DNA from: Bacteroidales bacterium
Lineage (GTDB): Bacteria; Bacteroidota; Bacteroidia; Bacteroidales; UBA932
Length of the DNA: 64,000 nucleotides
Direction: 5' to 3'
NCBI GenBank assembly: GCA_017443025.1
Contig: JAFSPG010000018.1
Location: 1-64,000 of the forward strand
Shown here: positions 26,624-36,300 of the stretch, one piece after another
How the letters are laid out: every line of letters starts with the position of its first letter
Position numbering within the stretch: position 1 is the stretch's first letter
Position numbers and translations under genes: made by a program
The notes under the pieces: model-generated
Seen by the model: the letters and a program-made list of their open reading frames with translations, nothing else
Told to the model about the DNA's origin: nothing
Database searches by the model: none

Positions 26624-27543
26624 CGGCAGACAGAAGCCTGAAGATGCTGTCCCGGTCGATTGACGACTATCCCGAGGGCATCATCTTGCCGATAGACAAA
26701 CCCTATCGGTGGACCTCCGCTGACGTAATTCGAAAGATAAAATTCGCAGCCGTAAAGCACTTCGGCAAGAAGAATCTGAAGGTCGGCCACGCCGGCACCC
26801 TCGACCCTCTGGCTACCGGAGTACTGATAGTCTGCATAGGCAAGGCCACCAAACTGGCCGAAGAAATACAGAAGAGCGATAAAGAATATATCGCAGGCAT
26901 AACTTTCGGGGCCACTACCCCCTCGTACGACCTCGAAAAGCCAATCGACAGGATGTACCCGACCGACGGCGTGTCGGAAAACGCCGTAAGGAAGGCGCTT
27001 GAAGGTTTTATCGGCGAGCAGGAGCAGGTGGCGCCGCTGTTCTCGGCCAAGTCGGTCGACGGCGTAAGGGCCTACGAACTGGCCCGCAAGCTGTACCGCA
27101 GCGGCGGAGAGCTCGACGCTCAGGCTGAGGAACTGCTGTCCAGGCAATGGATAACGATTTCCGCCACCGAACTTCTTTCCTTTGAGACTGGGCAAAGAGG
27201 GACCAGAGAGGACGGACATGGAGGGAACCGACGACTTTGGCTCCCGAAAAGGGAGGGGACCCACTGTGTGGGGAGGATCGTCGGCCCCTCTGTGCCCGGC
27301 CCCGACAGCGCTGGAGCATCTGGACGGATAAACGTTACGGATAACAGCGGGCTGGGGCTCCCGAGGGCGGAAGTGAGGATAGCCTGCTCGAAAGGCACGT
27401 ACATCCGTGCCTTTGCGCGCGACCTGGGCGAAGCCCTCGCCTCCGGCGCGCACCTCGACAGCCTGATTCGCTCGCGCTGCGGCGAATTCACGGTCGAGAA
27501 CGCCCTACTCCTCGAAGAAGCCCTCGCGCTTCTTCAAAAATGA
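26611..27543 (+). CDS. truB: tRNA pseudouridine-55 synthase with in-frame repeat insertion
   Basis: Isomerises U55 to pseudouridine in the T loop of tRNAs. The catalytic Asp is Asp65 in KVGHAGTLDPLATGVL, and GGVRAYELARKLYRSG-type sequence (VDGVRAYELARKL) and SKGTYIRAFARDLGEAL (about 260-276) are family marks. About 60 residues (roughly 191-250) between ELLSFE and LPRAEVRIACSKGTY do not belong to TruB. They are encoded by repeat DNA containing the 49-nt core at 27232-27280. The frame and the catalytic residues are intact. The start could also be ATG 26644; 26611 overlaps gltX by 13 nt. It is the last gene of the dcw transcript. Confidence 0.92.
   Translation: MCALTADRSLKMLSRSIDDYPEGIILPIDKPYRWTSADVIRKIKFAAVKHFGKKNLKVGHAGTLDPLATGVLIVCIGKATKLAEEIQKSDKEYIAGITFGATTPSYDLEKPIDRMYPTDGVSENAVRKALEGFIGEQEQVAPLFSAKSVDGVRAYELARKLYRSGGELDAQAEELLSRQWITISATELLSFETGQRGTREDGHGGNRRLWLPKREGTHCVGRIVGPSVPGPDSAGASGRINVTDNSGLGLPRAEVRIACSKGTYIRAFARDLGEALASGAHLDSLIRSRCGEFTVENALLLEEALALLQK
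27232..27280 (+). repeat. 49-nt intragenic repeat core, copy B
   Basis: Matches the reverse complement of 3756-3804 at 47 of 49 bases. It forms hairpins CTCCC-GAAAA-GGGAG and CCCAC-TGT-GTGGG; in copy A the second loop is GGA. It is translated here in the opposite orientation to copy A, as LWLPKREGTHCVGRI, within the TruB insertion. Confidence 0.9.
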
Positions 27544-27566
27544 TAAACAATACCTTATTGTTTATC
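27542..27566 (+). terminator. Hairpin immediately after truB
   Basis: A perfect 11-bp stem (27542-27552 with 27556-27566) with a 3-nt loop begins within the truB stop codon. It overlaps the left arm of the larger inverted-repeat element, so the two folds are mutually exclusive. It is AT-rich and has no clean T run, so terminator function is likely but not certain. Confidence 0.5.
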
Positions 27567-27668
27567 TAAAAACCGTGGTCGCCCGTGACCTCGTGAACGG
27601 GAGGGGCCCAACTGAAAGTTGGGAGGGATAGCGCCGTAGGCGCGTAGTTTTTAGATAAATGATAAGGT
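27552..27668. repeat. 117-bp element with 22-bp terminal inverted repeats and three internal hairpins
   Basis: Terminal arms 27552-27573 and 27647-27668 pair over 22 bp with two mismatches. Inside lie three hairpins: CCCGT/ACGGG (27582-27601), CCCAACT/AGTTGGG (27607-27623) and GCGCC/GGCGC (27631-27643), with AGGGAT (27624-27629) between the last two. Together they give a four-way-junction, cloverleaf-like shape. The order hairpin-GGGG-hairpin-AGGGAT resembles the intragenic core in truB. It fills the gap between truB and the next gene; it may be a MITE-like remnant or a transcribed structured element. Confidence 0.7.
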
Positions 27669-27684
27669 TATAAGACTAAAATAT

Positions 27685-28731
27685 ATGGAAAAGAGAGTTT
27701 ATAAGGTAGCGAATGCGATATTTGAGGTGAGACTCGAAGAACCGTGGTCATTCATGGAATATGGCCCGGTAGTATCCGAACGCATACGCAGGGCGGCAGA
27801 TGGCGGCATCGGCCTTGAAATCCTTCCCACAAGGGCCGGCGACAAAGAACCCCACCGCACCCTCATCCAGACACGCGAAGAAGTCCTCCCCGAAGCCCTC
27901 AAGCCCGGAATCCTCGACATGTCGCAATACGAGCCCTTCCTCTATGAAGGCAAGGATAAACCCGACTTTACCATTACCCTCAAAACCAGCCATGATACCC
28001 TGCCGGAGCTCGGACGTAAACTCATCCGTATCGATTCCCAGCAGCCCTTCTATACCATATACGACAACGACGGCGCACCGAGAATAACCCTCGACGAACA
28101 CCCGGATACAGGCATCCCCTGCGCCACGCTCTGTATGAACACCACCTTCTCTGAAGGCGAAGTCTATCCAGCCGCCGGCATCCGTAAATCATCCGTGGTA
28201 TTCAACCTCTCCACCGCCTTGATGATGATGTTCACCTACAGCCAGGCAACAAAGGGAAAACTTCTCATCCACGCCTCCACCGTAAGGCATCTCGGTAAAG
28301 CCAATATCTTCCTCGGCCAGAGCGGAACAGGCAAGAGCACCCACAGCCACCTCTGGCTGGAGCATATCGAAGGAGCAGAACTGCTCAACGACGACAATCC
28401 TGTAGTCGCCGTAGAAAATGGCGTACCTATGGTATACGGAACTCCATGGAGCGGCAAGACACCCTGCTACAGGAACACATCCGCCCAAATCAGAGCCATA
28501 GTAAGGCTTGAGCAGGCCCCGGAGAACAGCATAAGCCCGAACAAAGGCTTATCCGCCTTCACGGCATTCGTCGGCTCCGTATCTTCAATCAGGTGGAACC
28601 GCCCCATAATGGACTGCATCAACTCCACCGCCGAGCAAATAGTGCTCGCCTGCGGAGTATATACGCTCCGTTGCAGGCCCGACCGCGAAGCGGCCGAAAC
28701 CTGCTGCAAAGCTATTGAAAGCTCCGATTAG
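27685..28731 (+). CDS. HprK/PEP carboxykinase-like P-loop protein of unknown role
   Basis: A 348-aa protein whose central part reads KLLIHASTVRHLGKANIFLG then QSGTGKSTHSHLWLEHI, a Walker A loop (about residue 211) in the HPr-kinase/PEP-carboxykinase fold context, followed by LLNDDNPVVAV, the matching acidic Walker B-like segment, and YGTPWSGKTPCYRN. The N-terminal ~180 residues have no motif I recognise. Such proteins are often called 'HPr kinase-like' in Bacteroidetes, but no Hpr partner is visible, so the substrate is unknown. It converges with the nuclease gene, overlapping by 4 nt, and does not belong to the dcw operon because the structured element intervenes. Confidence 0.7.
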   Translation: MEKRVYKVANAIFEVRLEEPWSFMEYGPVVSERIRRAADGGIGLEILPTRAGDKEPHRTLIQTREEVLPEALKPGILDMSQYEPFLYEGKDKPDFTITLKTSHDTLPELGRKLIRIDSQQPFYTIYDNDGAPRITLDEHPDTGIPCATLCMNTTFSEGEVYPAAGIRKSSVVFNLSTALMMMFTYSQATKGKLLIHASTVRHLGKANIFLGQSGTGKSTHSHLWLEHIEGAELLNDDNPVVAVENGVPMVYGTPWSGKTPCYRNTSAQIRAIVRLEQAPENSISPNKGLSAFTAFVGSVSSIRWNRPIMDCINSTAEQIVLACGVYTLRCRPDREAAETCCKAIESSD

Positions 28732-30542
28732 AGTCCCCAGTCAGAAGCCGTAGCCGTAGACTTCGGCGCATTGGGAACGTTCTGGAAATAGGTTATCCCC
28801 GTAATCTGTTCGAGAGCCGAGACGCTCATCATCTCCTTGGAAGAAACCTTCTGCCCCTTGAGACTGTTGGTGTGTGCCCTAACAAAGGCGGCGCACTTGA
28901 TTTCAGAGGCAGCACAATCCTTGAGGGCCTTGCCTGTGGAACCTTTCTTCGTACGCATCAGCACATAGTAGAACATGGTAGGGAAGGAAACGTCGTCGCG
29001 GCCTGCATAGGTAATCTTCTTGGGCTGGACGGTGTATCCGTAGCCGTCGGTAAACTGCTCGAAATAAGTACCAATCACGACGTACAGGGTATCGGAGCAT
29101 ACCTGACCGTCAACCCAGCCTTCCAGGGTATTCCAGCCGCCGCCACCGGTGTTGAAGCCGGATGATAGCTGAGGAGCGATGTTGCTGAGGTAGAATACCT
29201 GGGCGTTGGTCTGCGATGTAGCAGTGCGCTCTGCGCTTCCGAGCATGTGCCCGCGGTTGCAGCCGCTGCCGCTGCCAGCCGACTTGGACTTGTACTGAAT
29301 GTCGGCCGGGATGTCAGGGTCAATCTTGTAGGCATCGGTACGTCCTGAGCCGCCCTCGTACATCGAATGCCTCGGAGCCGCCACCCAAAGCGGGCAGTGG
29401 TGCTCACCGCTGAAGCAGATAGTATAGTTCCTGGCCTTCTTGTTTCCGGAGGTATAAAGATCCGGGCAGATATGATAGGCGTAATAATCCGAAGGATTGT
29501 CGGTATTGTACATATAATCGCCGGAGACGGATATATTCATCAGAGGAAGCTCATACCAGCCCTTCTGGTCTCCGGGGACTACGGGCGTAGGTCCGACTGA
29601 TTCCTGGGTAGTGAAGTTGCGGACAGCGCCCTTGAAGGTCTGCTCGCCGCTCTTCTCACGGACGATTACGTAAGCCTGATAGTAATATGTGGTGTTTTCG
29701 GAAAGTCCTGAAATGCTGGTTGAGAATTCACTTGCCGTGCCGGACGGAGCTGAAGGGACCTTGACTGCATCCGTAGGCTGTGAGGTAATGCCCCAGTAGA
29801 ATCCCGCCTCTACAGGGGCGCTGCTGGCTGCCGAGAAATAGCCTGAAAGAACTGCCGAAGCTGTGGTGATGCCGTCGGCTGCGCCTGTAGTGACCGTGGC
29901 GGCAGGCTGAACGCTGCTGGCATTCTGCACGACCGTCACCGTGGCAGAAACAATACCGTCAAGCGACGAGAAGGTTATGGTGCCCGTACGTGAGCTGTCG
30001 CCGGTATATTCATCAATCGTAAAGATATTGGCGTGTGCCGTGGAAACGTGAATCCAGGATGCAGCAGCCTGCGACACCGTGGAAGTATACTTGACGTTCG
30101 TGTTGAGTCTGATTTCCAATGTACCACCTGCAGCGCCAACAGTATATGACGACTCCTCAGGCTCTATGTGAGGAATGACGGAAGGCTCCTGGCCCTGGCC
30201 GCTCTGCGACAAGACGCTGCTTCCGCTCTTGTTGCCGACAGTGGCAATGATTGTAGCCGTGCGGAACGAAGGTGTTTCGTTGGCCTCATACGACAAAACT
30301 ACTGCCGCAGCACTTCCGACACCGCTTTCAGGATTGAACTGCACCCAGTCGGCCGGCGAGGACAATTTCCAGGCTCCGTCGGCCTCGATGGAAATAAACT
30401 GCTGGCCGCCGTCGGCGGTGACAAGAGTAGTCTTGATAGTTACTTTGGGGGCTTTTGTAGAAGAGCCGTCTCCGCTCTTGGAGCACATCAAAAAGCCAAG
30501 CGAAAGAACCGCAAGGCAGGCAATACGCAATACTGCTTTCAT
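28728..30542 (-). CDS. Surface lipoprotein: BACON and FN3-like domains fused to DNA/RNA non-specific endonuclease
   Basis: A 604-aa protein with an N-terminal signal peptide ending LGFLMCSKSG, where Cys20 is the likely lipidation site (Met at -1 is not canonical). Residues ~33-115 and ~120-210 look like BACON/Ig domains (WVQFNPESGVGSAA; SYTVGAAGGTLEIRLN). A fibronectin-III-like domain follows to ~315 (ASAVLSGYFSAASSAPVEAGFYWG). The C-terminal part is a beta-beta-alpha metal nuclease of the NUC1 type with CNRGHMLGSAERT (His432) in place of the usual DRGH, then FYLSNIAPQ. It probably degrades extracellular nucleic acid at the cell surface. It lies 7 nt after the transporter gene, so the two may be co-transcribed. 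Confidence 0.82.
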   Translation of the reverse strand: MKAVLRIACLAVLSLGFLMCSKSGDGSSTKAPKVTIKTTLVTADGGQQFISIEADGAWKLSSPADWVQFNPESGVGSAAAVVLSYEANETPSFRTATIIATVGNKSGSSVLSQSGQGQEPSVIPHIEPEESSYTVGAAGGTLEIRLNTNVKYTSTVSQAAASWIHVSTAHANIFTIDEYTGDSSRTGTITFSSLDGIVSATVTVVQNASSVQPAATVTTGAADGITTASAVLSGYFSAASSAPVEAGFYWGITSQPTDAVKVPSAPSGTASEFSTSISGLSENTTYYYQAYVIVREKSGEQTFKGAVRNFTTQESVGPTPVVPGDQKGWYELPLMNISVSGDYMYNTDNPSDYYAYHICPDLYTSGNKKARNYTICFSGEHHCPLWVAAPRHSMYEGGSGRTDAYKIDPDIPADIQYKSKSAGSGSGCNRGHMLGSAERTATSQTNAQVFYLSNIAPQLSSGFNTGGGGWNTLEGWVDGQVCSDTLYVVIGTYFEQFTDGYGYTVQPKKITYAGRDDVSFPTMFYYVLMRTKKGSTGKALKDCAASEIKCAAFVRAHTNSLKGQKVSSKEMMSVSALEQITGITYFQNVPNAPKSTATASDWGL

Positions 30543-30548
30543 AACTGA

Positions 30549-31601
30549 TTATGTGGTTTTTTTGGCGGCCTTTCCGGCCTTTTTCTGCTTGCGCCAGCGT
30601 TCCTTAGCCAGCTGCTGCATGTCGCGGACTTCGTCGCGCTCGTCCACGATTTCGTTACCTATGATGGTTTCGATTACGTCTTCAAGGGTAAGAATTCCCT
30701 GGAAGGAACCGTATTCGTTGATTACTACGCTAATGGGCTCATCCTTGGCTATCATTTCGTCCCAGATTCGGTCGAGGGAAGTCTCCTCGGGGAAGGATGG
30801 GATGTCGCGGCGGATGTCTCCGAGGGTTACATCGAACTTATCCTCTGCGATAAGCTGAAGAGCCTCCATCCTGAGGATATAGCCGGTAATGTATTCGTCG
30901 TTGTCGGCGTAAATGGGGATGCGGCTGTGATGGAGGAAGCGCTTGTCTTTATAGAAAGATTTCAGGCGCATCGTAGCGGGGGCGATTGCGCATACTACGC
31001 GGGGAGTCATGGCGTCGGCGGCCGTGACTTCATCGAGCGAGATAATGTTCTGGATTACCTCGTTTTCGTCTTCGTCAAGCTCGCCGGACTCCTCGGCTAC
31101 GTCGGCCAGGGCCCCGACTTCCTCGCGGGACACAGTAGCGTCGCTCTCCTTCGGGGAAATAAGCTTCTGCAGCCATTCTATGGCGCGGACAATAGGATGG
31201 AGCACTATGATGAGGTAGCGAATCGACGTTGCCGCAAAGCCCATGAGGGACTTCCAGTGCGAAGTACCGATATTCTTTGGAATAATCTCGGAGAACACCA
31301 GAATGAGGATGGTGGTGACTGCACTCACCAGGCCAAACCAGGCTGAGCCGAAAAGAAGAGTGGCTTCCTGGCCCACACCGGCTGCACCGATAGTGTTGGC
31401 TATGGTATTGAGCGAGAGTATTGCGGCAAGGGGGCGGGAGGGGTCGGTTTTATACATCTTCATAAGGGAAGCAGGACGGTAACCCTCCTCTTCCTTCATG
31501 GTTATGTATGATATCGGGGTACTCATCAGCGTAGCCTCCAGAATGGAGCAGAAGAACGAGATGAGCATTGCGCCCAAAAGGAAAACCAACAGCATTCCCA
31601 T
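30549..31601 (-). CDS. CNNM/CorC-type transporter or hemolysin-family membrane protein
   Basis: 350 aa from ATG 31601; a TTG six bases upstream is less likely. The N-terminal ~175 residues form a DUF21/CNNM membrane domain with four hydrophobic segments (LLVFLLGAMLISFFCSI; LILVFSEIIPKNIG). A paired CBS domain follows (AADAMTPRVVCAI; VVINEYGSFQGILTLEDV), with the conserved 'LEDVIETIIGNEI' end. Family members export Mg2+ or other cations; the exact ion is unknown. No CorC_HlyC C-terminal domain is present after the CBS pair. A good promoter lies 33 nt upstream. Confidence 0.85.
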   Translation of the reverse strand: MGMLLVFLLGAMLISFFCSILEATLMSTPISYITMKEEEGYRPASLMKMYKTDPSRPLAAILSLNTIANTIGAAGVGQEATLLFGSAWFGLVSAVTTILILVFSEIIPKNIGTSHWKSLMGFAATSIRYLIIVLHPIVRAIEWLQKLISPKESDATVSREEVGALADVAEESGELDEDENEVIQNIISLDEVTAADAMTPRVVCAIAPATMRLKSFYKDKRFLHHSRIPIYADNDEYITGYILRMEALQLIAEDKFDVTLGDIRRDIPSFPEETSLDRIWDEMIAKDEPISVVINEYGSFQGILTLEDVIETIIGNEIVDERDEVRDMQQLAKERWRKQKKAGKAAKKTT

Positions 31602-31633
31602 AGTCAAAACTTAACTCACTTTCAGTGAGAGTA

Positions 31634-31665
31634 CAAAGATACTCTTAATCCGCAACAAATGCAAA
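31634..31665 (-). promoter_or_regulatory. Promoter of the CNNM-type gene
   Basis: On the minus strand TTTG (31662-31665), a 20-nt spacer and TATCTTTG (31634-31641) give an exact match to the Bacteroidetes -33/-7 consensus, 33 nt before the ATG. Confidence 0.7.
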
Positions 31666-31681
31666 AAGAGATTGATACAAA

Positions 31682-31707
31682 GAAGCCGGAGCTTTCGCCC
31701 CGGCTTC
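31682..31707 (-). terminator. Hairpin downstream of susD
   Basis: An 11-bp stem with one mismatch (31682-31692 with 31697-31707) and a TTTC loop, 25 nt after the SusD-like stop. A short T-rich stretch follows on the minus strand. Confidence 0.65.
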
Positions 31708-31731
31708 AATGCTTATTTGGTTATCAGTTTA

Positions 31732-33375
31732 TTACTGCAGTTTCTTTGCCCAGAAGAGCACGTGATCGTTGGTGTCTTCGAAGTCAGCAACGGCTGCATT
31801 GTAGTTTGCGGTGTTGTTGTTCTTCTCAACGATAGGATAGAGAATCCTCTGAACGATGTTACGGTTCTGCTGGCTCTGGGTATCAGGACGATAGTACAGT
31901 GCCGGATATCCGGTACGGCGGATATCGGTCCATGACTCGTGAGCATTGATGAGGCTGAAGTGGAGCCACTTCTGGGTCATGATGGTCTCGAGTTTGTCGT
32001 TGGAGGATTCCCAAAGCGTTGTTGCATAAGCCATGCAGTCGCTTGCAGAAGGGGCCTCAGCGGCTTTCTGCTGAGTACCTGTAGACATATTTCCGAGAGG
32101 AGTGCTGGTCATGTTGCGGTCGTACCACTCGATGATAGACTGAACTACACCCTCTTTGAAAGCAGCTTCAGCGGAGCCTGCAAGGCCGTAAGCCTGACGA
32201 GCCTCAGCAAGGAGGAAGAAAGCCTCAGCAGGAGTGAAGATAGGGGCCTTCATGTTGCCGTTGGCAACGAAGGTGACAGAGTCGAGGGTAGCATAAGCAC
32301 GCTCATTCCATGTCTTTGTATCATTCTCCATCTGCTCGGCCTTAGTCTCTTCTACACTCTTACCGACATATGCGCCGGCTGCGTTAGGATAGTAGAAGAT
32401 AGCAAGACGAGGATCTTCAGTTACTCCGGTAGCCATCATGGCATCGATCACAGTCTGGGAAGCGGTGAAGTTCTTGCCGTCGCCGGCGAAACCGTCGCGG
32501 TACCACTCATAGTAGTGGCCGCCATCAGCCATATCGTTGCCGGTAGGTCCGAAGATACCGTTCTCAAGATTGGTAACAAGCTCTCTCTGGGCGCACTCTG
32601 CGATAGCAGCTTTTGCTTTAGCAACAAGGCTGCCCTTTGCAGCTACGTGAACTGCAAGACGGAGACGCAGGGAGTTGGCATAACGGAGCCATTTGTCGAG
32701 GCTGCCGCCATTGAGGAAATCCTGAACTTTGAGTTTGGCGTTGGAAATGGTAACAGGATTGTCGATGTAGCCCTTGATGTCGGTGTAAAGTTCGCCGAGG
32801 CGGTCGATCATCATTTCATAAAGAGCCTCATCGCTGTCATATTTAGGGAATGACGTTGCGTAGTTACCGGTAATTCCGAGATAGCCAGCCTCAGTGAAAG
32901 GAACAGGTCCGAATGCATCGACGAGCTGTGCGAGGTGATCGTAAACGAAAACTTCGGTGAGGTCGACGAAGATACGGTCGCCTTCCTGGTCTACTGCAGC
33001 CTCCTTGTTGTAGGTGGACTGCATCAGACGGAACTGGGCGAGAATCTCATAGAAGTTGTTCCAGCGGTCGGTAGCCCAGCTGTCGGAAAGATAGTAAACG
33101 CTACCTGATTCGTTCGTGAAGCCAACCTGCTGGGTGAACTGGGCGATAGTGCCCTCCCAGGTGTACAAACGCCAGTATGTAGGATAAGCAAAACCCTTGT
33201 AGGTAGCACTTCCTACGAACATTGCGCCGGAGAAAAGCTTGTCGCAAGAGACTGTAGAGGTCTTTGAAGGATCAGCAAACTTCTCGTCGAAATCCTTGTC
33301 TTTGCAGGCAGAGATAGAGAAGATAAGCGATAGACCGAGTGCAAGTGCAAATATCTTTTTCATTGTCATTTTCAT
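31732..33375 (-). CDS. SusD/RagB-family nutrient-binding outer-membrane lipoprotein
   Basis: A 547-aa lipoprotein that forms the lid of a SusC channel. The signal peptide KKIFALALGLSLIFSISACK ends at a lipobox Cys. The body is helical TPR-like, with TWEGTIAQFTQQVGF near the N-terminus, WDNFYE-type sequence (WNNFYEILAQFRLM), KWLRYANSLRLRLAVHV and the C-terminal HESWTDIRRTGYPALY. These fit the SusD-like group of PF12771 rather than classical starch SusD. It starts 19 nt after the SusC stop, so the pair is one transcript. No glycosidase sits beside it, so the ligand (glycan or peptide) is unknown. Confidence 0.9.
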   Translation of the reverse strand: MKMTMKKIFALALGLSLIFSISACKDKDFDEKFADPSKTSTVSCDKLFSGAMFVGSATYKGFAYPTYWRLYTWEGTIAQFTQQVGFTNESGSVYYLSDSWATDRWNNFYEILAQFRLMQSTYNKEAAVDQEGDRIFVDLTEVFVYDHLAQLVDAFGPVPFTEAGYLGITGNYATSFPKYDSDEALYEMMIDRLGELYTDIKGYIDNPVTISNAKLKVQDFLNGGSLDKWLRYANSLRLRLAVHVAAKGSLVAKAKAAIAECAQRELVTNLENGIFGPTGNDMADGGHYYEWYRDGFAGDGKNFTASQTVIDAMMATGVTEDPRLAIFYYPNAAGAYVGKSVEETKAEQMENDTKTWNERAYATLDSVTFVANGNMKAPIFTPAEAFFLLAEARQAYGLAGSAEAAFKEGVVQSIIEWYDRNMTSTPLGNMSTGTQQKAAEAPSASDCMAYATTLWESSNDKLETIMTQKWLHFSLINAHESWTDIRRTGYPALYYRPDTQSQQNRNIVQRILYPIVEKNNNTANYNAAVADFEDTNDHVLFWAKKLQ

Positions 33376-33394
33376 ATTAAATTGTCAGACACTT

Positions 33395-36300
33395 TTAGAA
33401 GTTTGCGCGCAGAGAGAGACCGAACGTACGGGTAGCGTTGGTGGAACCCTCGAGGAAGGCCTGGTTGGTCCAACCGGTGGAGTCGGAAGCCTCAGCATCC
33501 CAGATGGGGAGGTTCTTGTACACGTAGAACGGGTTACGGGCAAATACGGAAACCTTGAGGCCCTTGCACCAGCCCTTGAGGATGGATTCGGGAACCGTAT
33601 AGGTGAGGGTGAGCTCACGGCACTTCAGGTAGGTGTTCTTGAAGATGGCGTGTGAATAGTATGTAGGATCACCGGTACCCCAGTTGTAGGTCCAGTTGTA
33701 CCAAATATCGGAGCTGATGATCTGATCGTTGGGAGTTCCGTCTTCCTTGACACCGGGAACAATCATACCGTTGTGCCAGATCTTCTCGCCGTTAGGACCG
33801 GCGCTCAAGCCTGCTGCAGGTACGCAGTAACCGTCCTCGTCGAAGTAGTAGTCGAGACCGCCGTGGGCATTGTCACGATACTTCATGGAGTTTGTAAGGG
33901 TACCACGGCCCATCAGGTACTCGTAAGGAGTGTTGACTACGTCGCCGCCGATCTGATAGTTGAAGAGGGCGTCGAGGGTGAACCTCTTGTAGCTTACGGA
34001 TACGCTGAAACCACCGATGAGGTCAGGCATTGCATTACCGACCTTTACAGGTTCGGGGGTAAGTTTTGCAAAGCCGTCGCCGGTGGGGTCGCCGAGGGTT
34101 GAGTAAACGATAGTCTGTCCTTTCTCATTCTTCAGAGGAGCATAAGCGTAGATGTCACCCATCTTCTTACCTACGAAGGAATAGAGATAAGCGGCGCCAC
34201 CGTCAAGGTTACGATGCTGGAGAACGGTGAGACCGTCGGCGAGCTTCTTAACCTTGTTGGTGTTCCATGCTACGTTGGCGCTGAGGTCGACTTTCCAGTC
34301 GCGGTTCTCGAATACGGTGCCGTAAACATTGAATTCAACACCCTGGTTCTCGAGTTCACCTACGTTCATCCAGATTGAAGTTGCACCGGCTGACATAGGA
34401 GCGGTGGTCTGGAGAATCTGGTCCTTGATGGTCTTGTGATAGTAAGCGAAGTCGAAGCCGAGACGGTTCTTGAAGAACTTGCCTTCGAGACCGGCCTCAA
34501 ACTCATAAGTAGTTTCAGGTTTGAGAGCCTCGTTGTTCAGGCTGGTGTCCATCCTGTTGTAGGTGTAGGTCGAGTTGTCGAGCTGGAAGGACTTCTGGGT
34601 ATAAACATTGGCTGCAGTGTAAGCAGCGGGAGCGTTACCCACGATACCATAGGAAGCACGAACCTTACCGAAATCAATCCATGAAGGAGTGCTCTTGATG
34701 AGCTCGGTGAGAACTACGGAACCGTTGACTGAAGGATACCAGTAAGAGTTGTTGCCGTTCTTCAGGGAAGAAACCTTCTCATTACGGATGGTTGCCTCAA
34801 GGAAGGCCCAGTTGTCGTAGGAGAGGGATACGGTTCCGAAGATAGCCTGCTTCAGGAATTCGGTCTTGGTCATTCCGGAATTAGCCTTGTTGGCGCTGGA
34901 ATTGAGGTGGAACCAGTTTTCAATAGTCAAACCACCATTGGTAGAAACGTTGCTGTTGAGAGCTTTCTCGCTACGGGCGGAGTAACCGAGGTTTACATCA
35001 AGGCCGATCTTGTCAGTGAGCTGGCGGGTGTAATTGGCCATGAAGTCGCCGTAAACGGTGGTGTAGGTGTTGTTGGACAGTGAATAGAAACCGTCGCCGT
35101 CGGTACCGAAAGCGCTTGAGTAACGGGGATGACGCTCATCCTCGATTCTCTGGCCGGTGTAGTCGATGGCGATGTTGCCCTTGAGGGTGAGGCCCTTGAT
35201 GACCTCCCACTGAGGAGAAACGCTGGCAATGAGCCTCTGGTTGTTCTCGTTCTGCTCACGGCCGAGGATCTGCCACAGATAATCACCTACCAAATCGCCG
35301 AAGGAAAGACCGTAAGCCCAGCCTTCTGCAGGATTCTCGTGGTTGGTGGAGGTGTAGGTCCTGTTCATGTAGCCGAGGGTGGTGACGGCGTGCTTGCGAA
35401 CGTAAGCGACATCGTCGAAGGCACCGAACATACCGGAGAAGTTATTGGTGACACGTGAAATACGCCAAGGACGGTTCTTCACGCTCTGATTCATGTAGTT
35501 TACGGAGTAGTTCAACTTAACCTCGCCGTTAGCAGTGATGTTCTGGCTGCCGGAGAGAGCGAAGTTGTGCTTTCCGAGGTGAGAGTTGTACTGGTTAGGA
35601 GTGTTGTCGAAGAAGGTGTATGCAAAACGCATGTTACCCTTATCGTTACCGGCGGTAACAGCAACATTGTACTGCTGTGTGAAACCGGTACGGAACAGGT
35701 CGTTCCAAGGATTGCTGGTGATAGCGCGATACTTGCGCATTGTGCCATCGAAATAGTAAACCTCACGGCCGTCGTATTTAGGTCCGAAGTAAGCGGTAGC
35801 GGAAGCTACACCGAGAACCTGGTTGCCGTTGCGGTCGGTCCTGTAATAGAAACCTTCATCGGTAAGACCGTTGCCCTTCCATGCGCCGTTGCGGGGGCCG
35901 GGACCGAAGGTGGTCTGATACTTAGGCATATAAGCTACGAAGTCACCCTGAACGGAAGCTCCGAACTCTACGTTGATGCCGCTGTTCCTCTTACCTTTCT
36001 TCATGGTGATGAGGATAACGCCGTTTGCACCTTCAGAACCATAGAGGGAAGTTGCGGAAGCGCCCTTGAGAACGGTGAGGTTCTCGATATCCTCGACGTT
36101 GATGTCGGTAAGACCGTTGGACTGGATCCTCTGTGTGTTCCAGTAGTCGCCGTTGTTGGCCTCGCCGTTGCGGATCGGAACACCGTCAACAACTACGAGA
36201 GGCTGGTTGCTTCCGGTAATGGAAGAAAGACCACGGACCTGGATAGAGATAGCGCCGGTTGCGCCGCCGGGGGCGGTGGTAACGCGGACACCGGAAGCTT

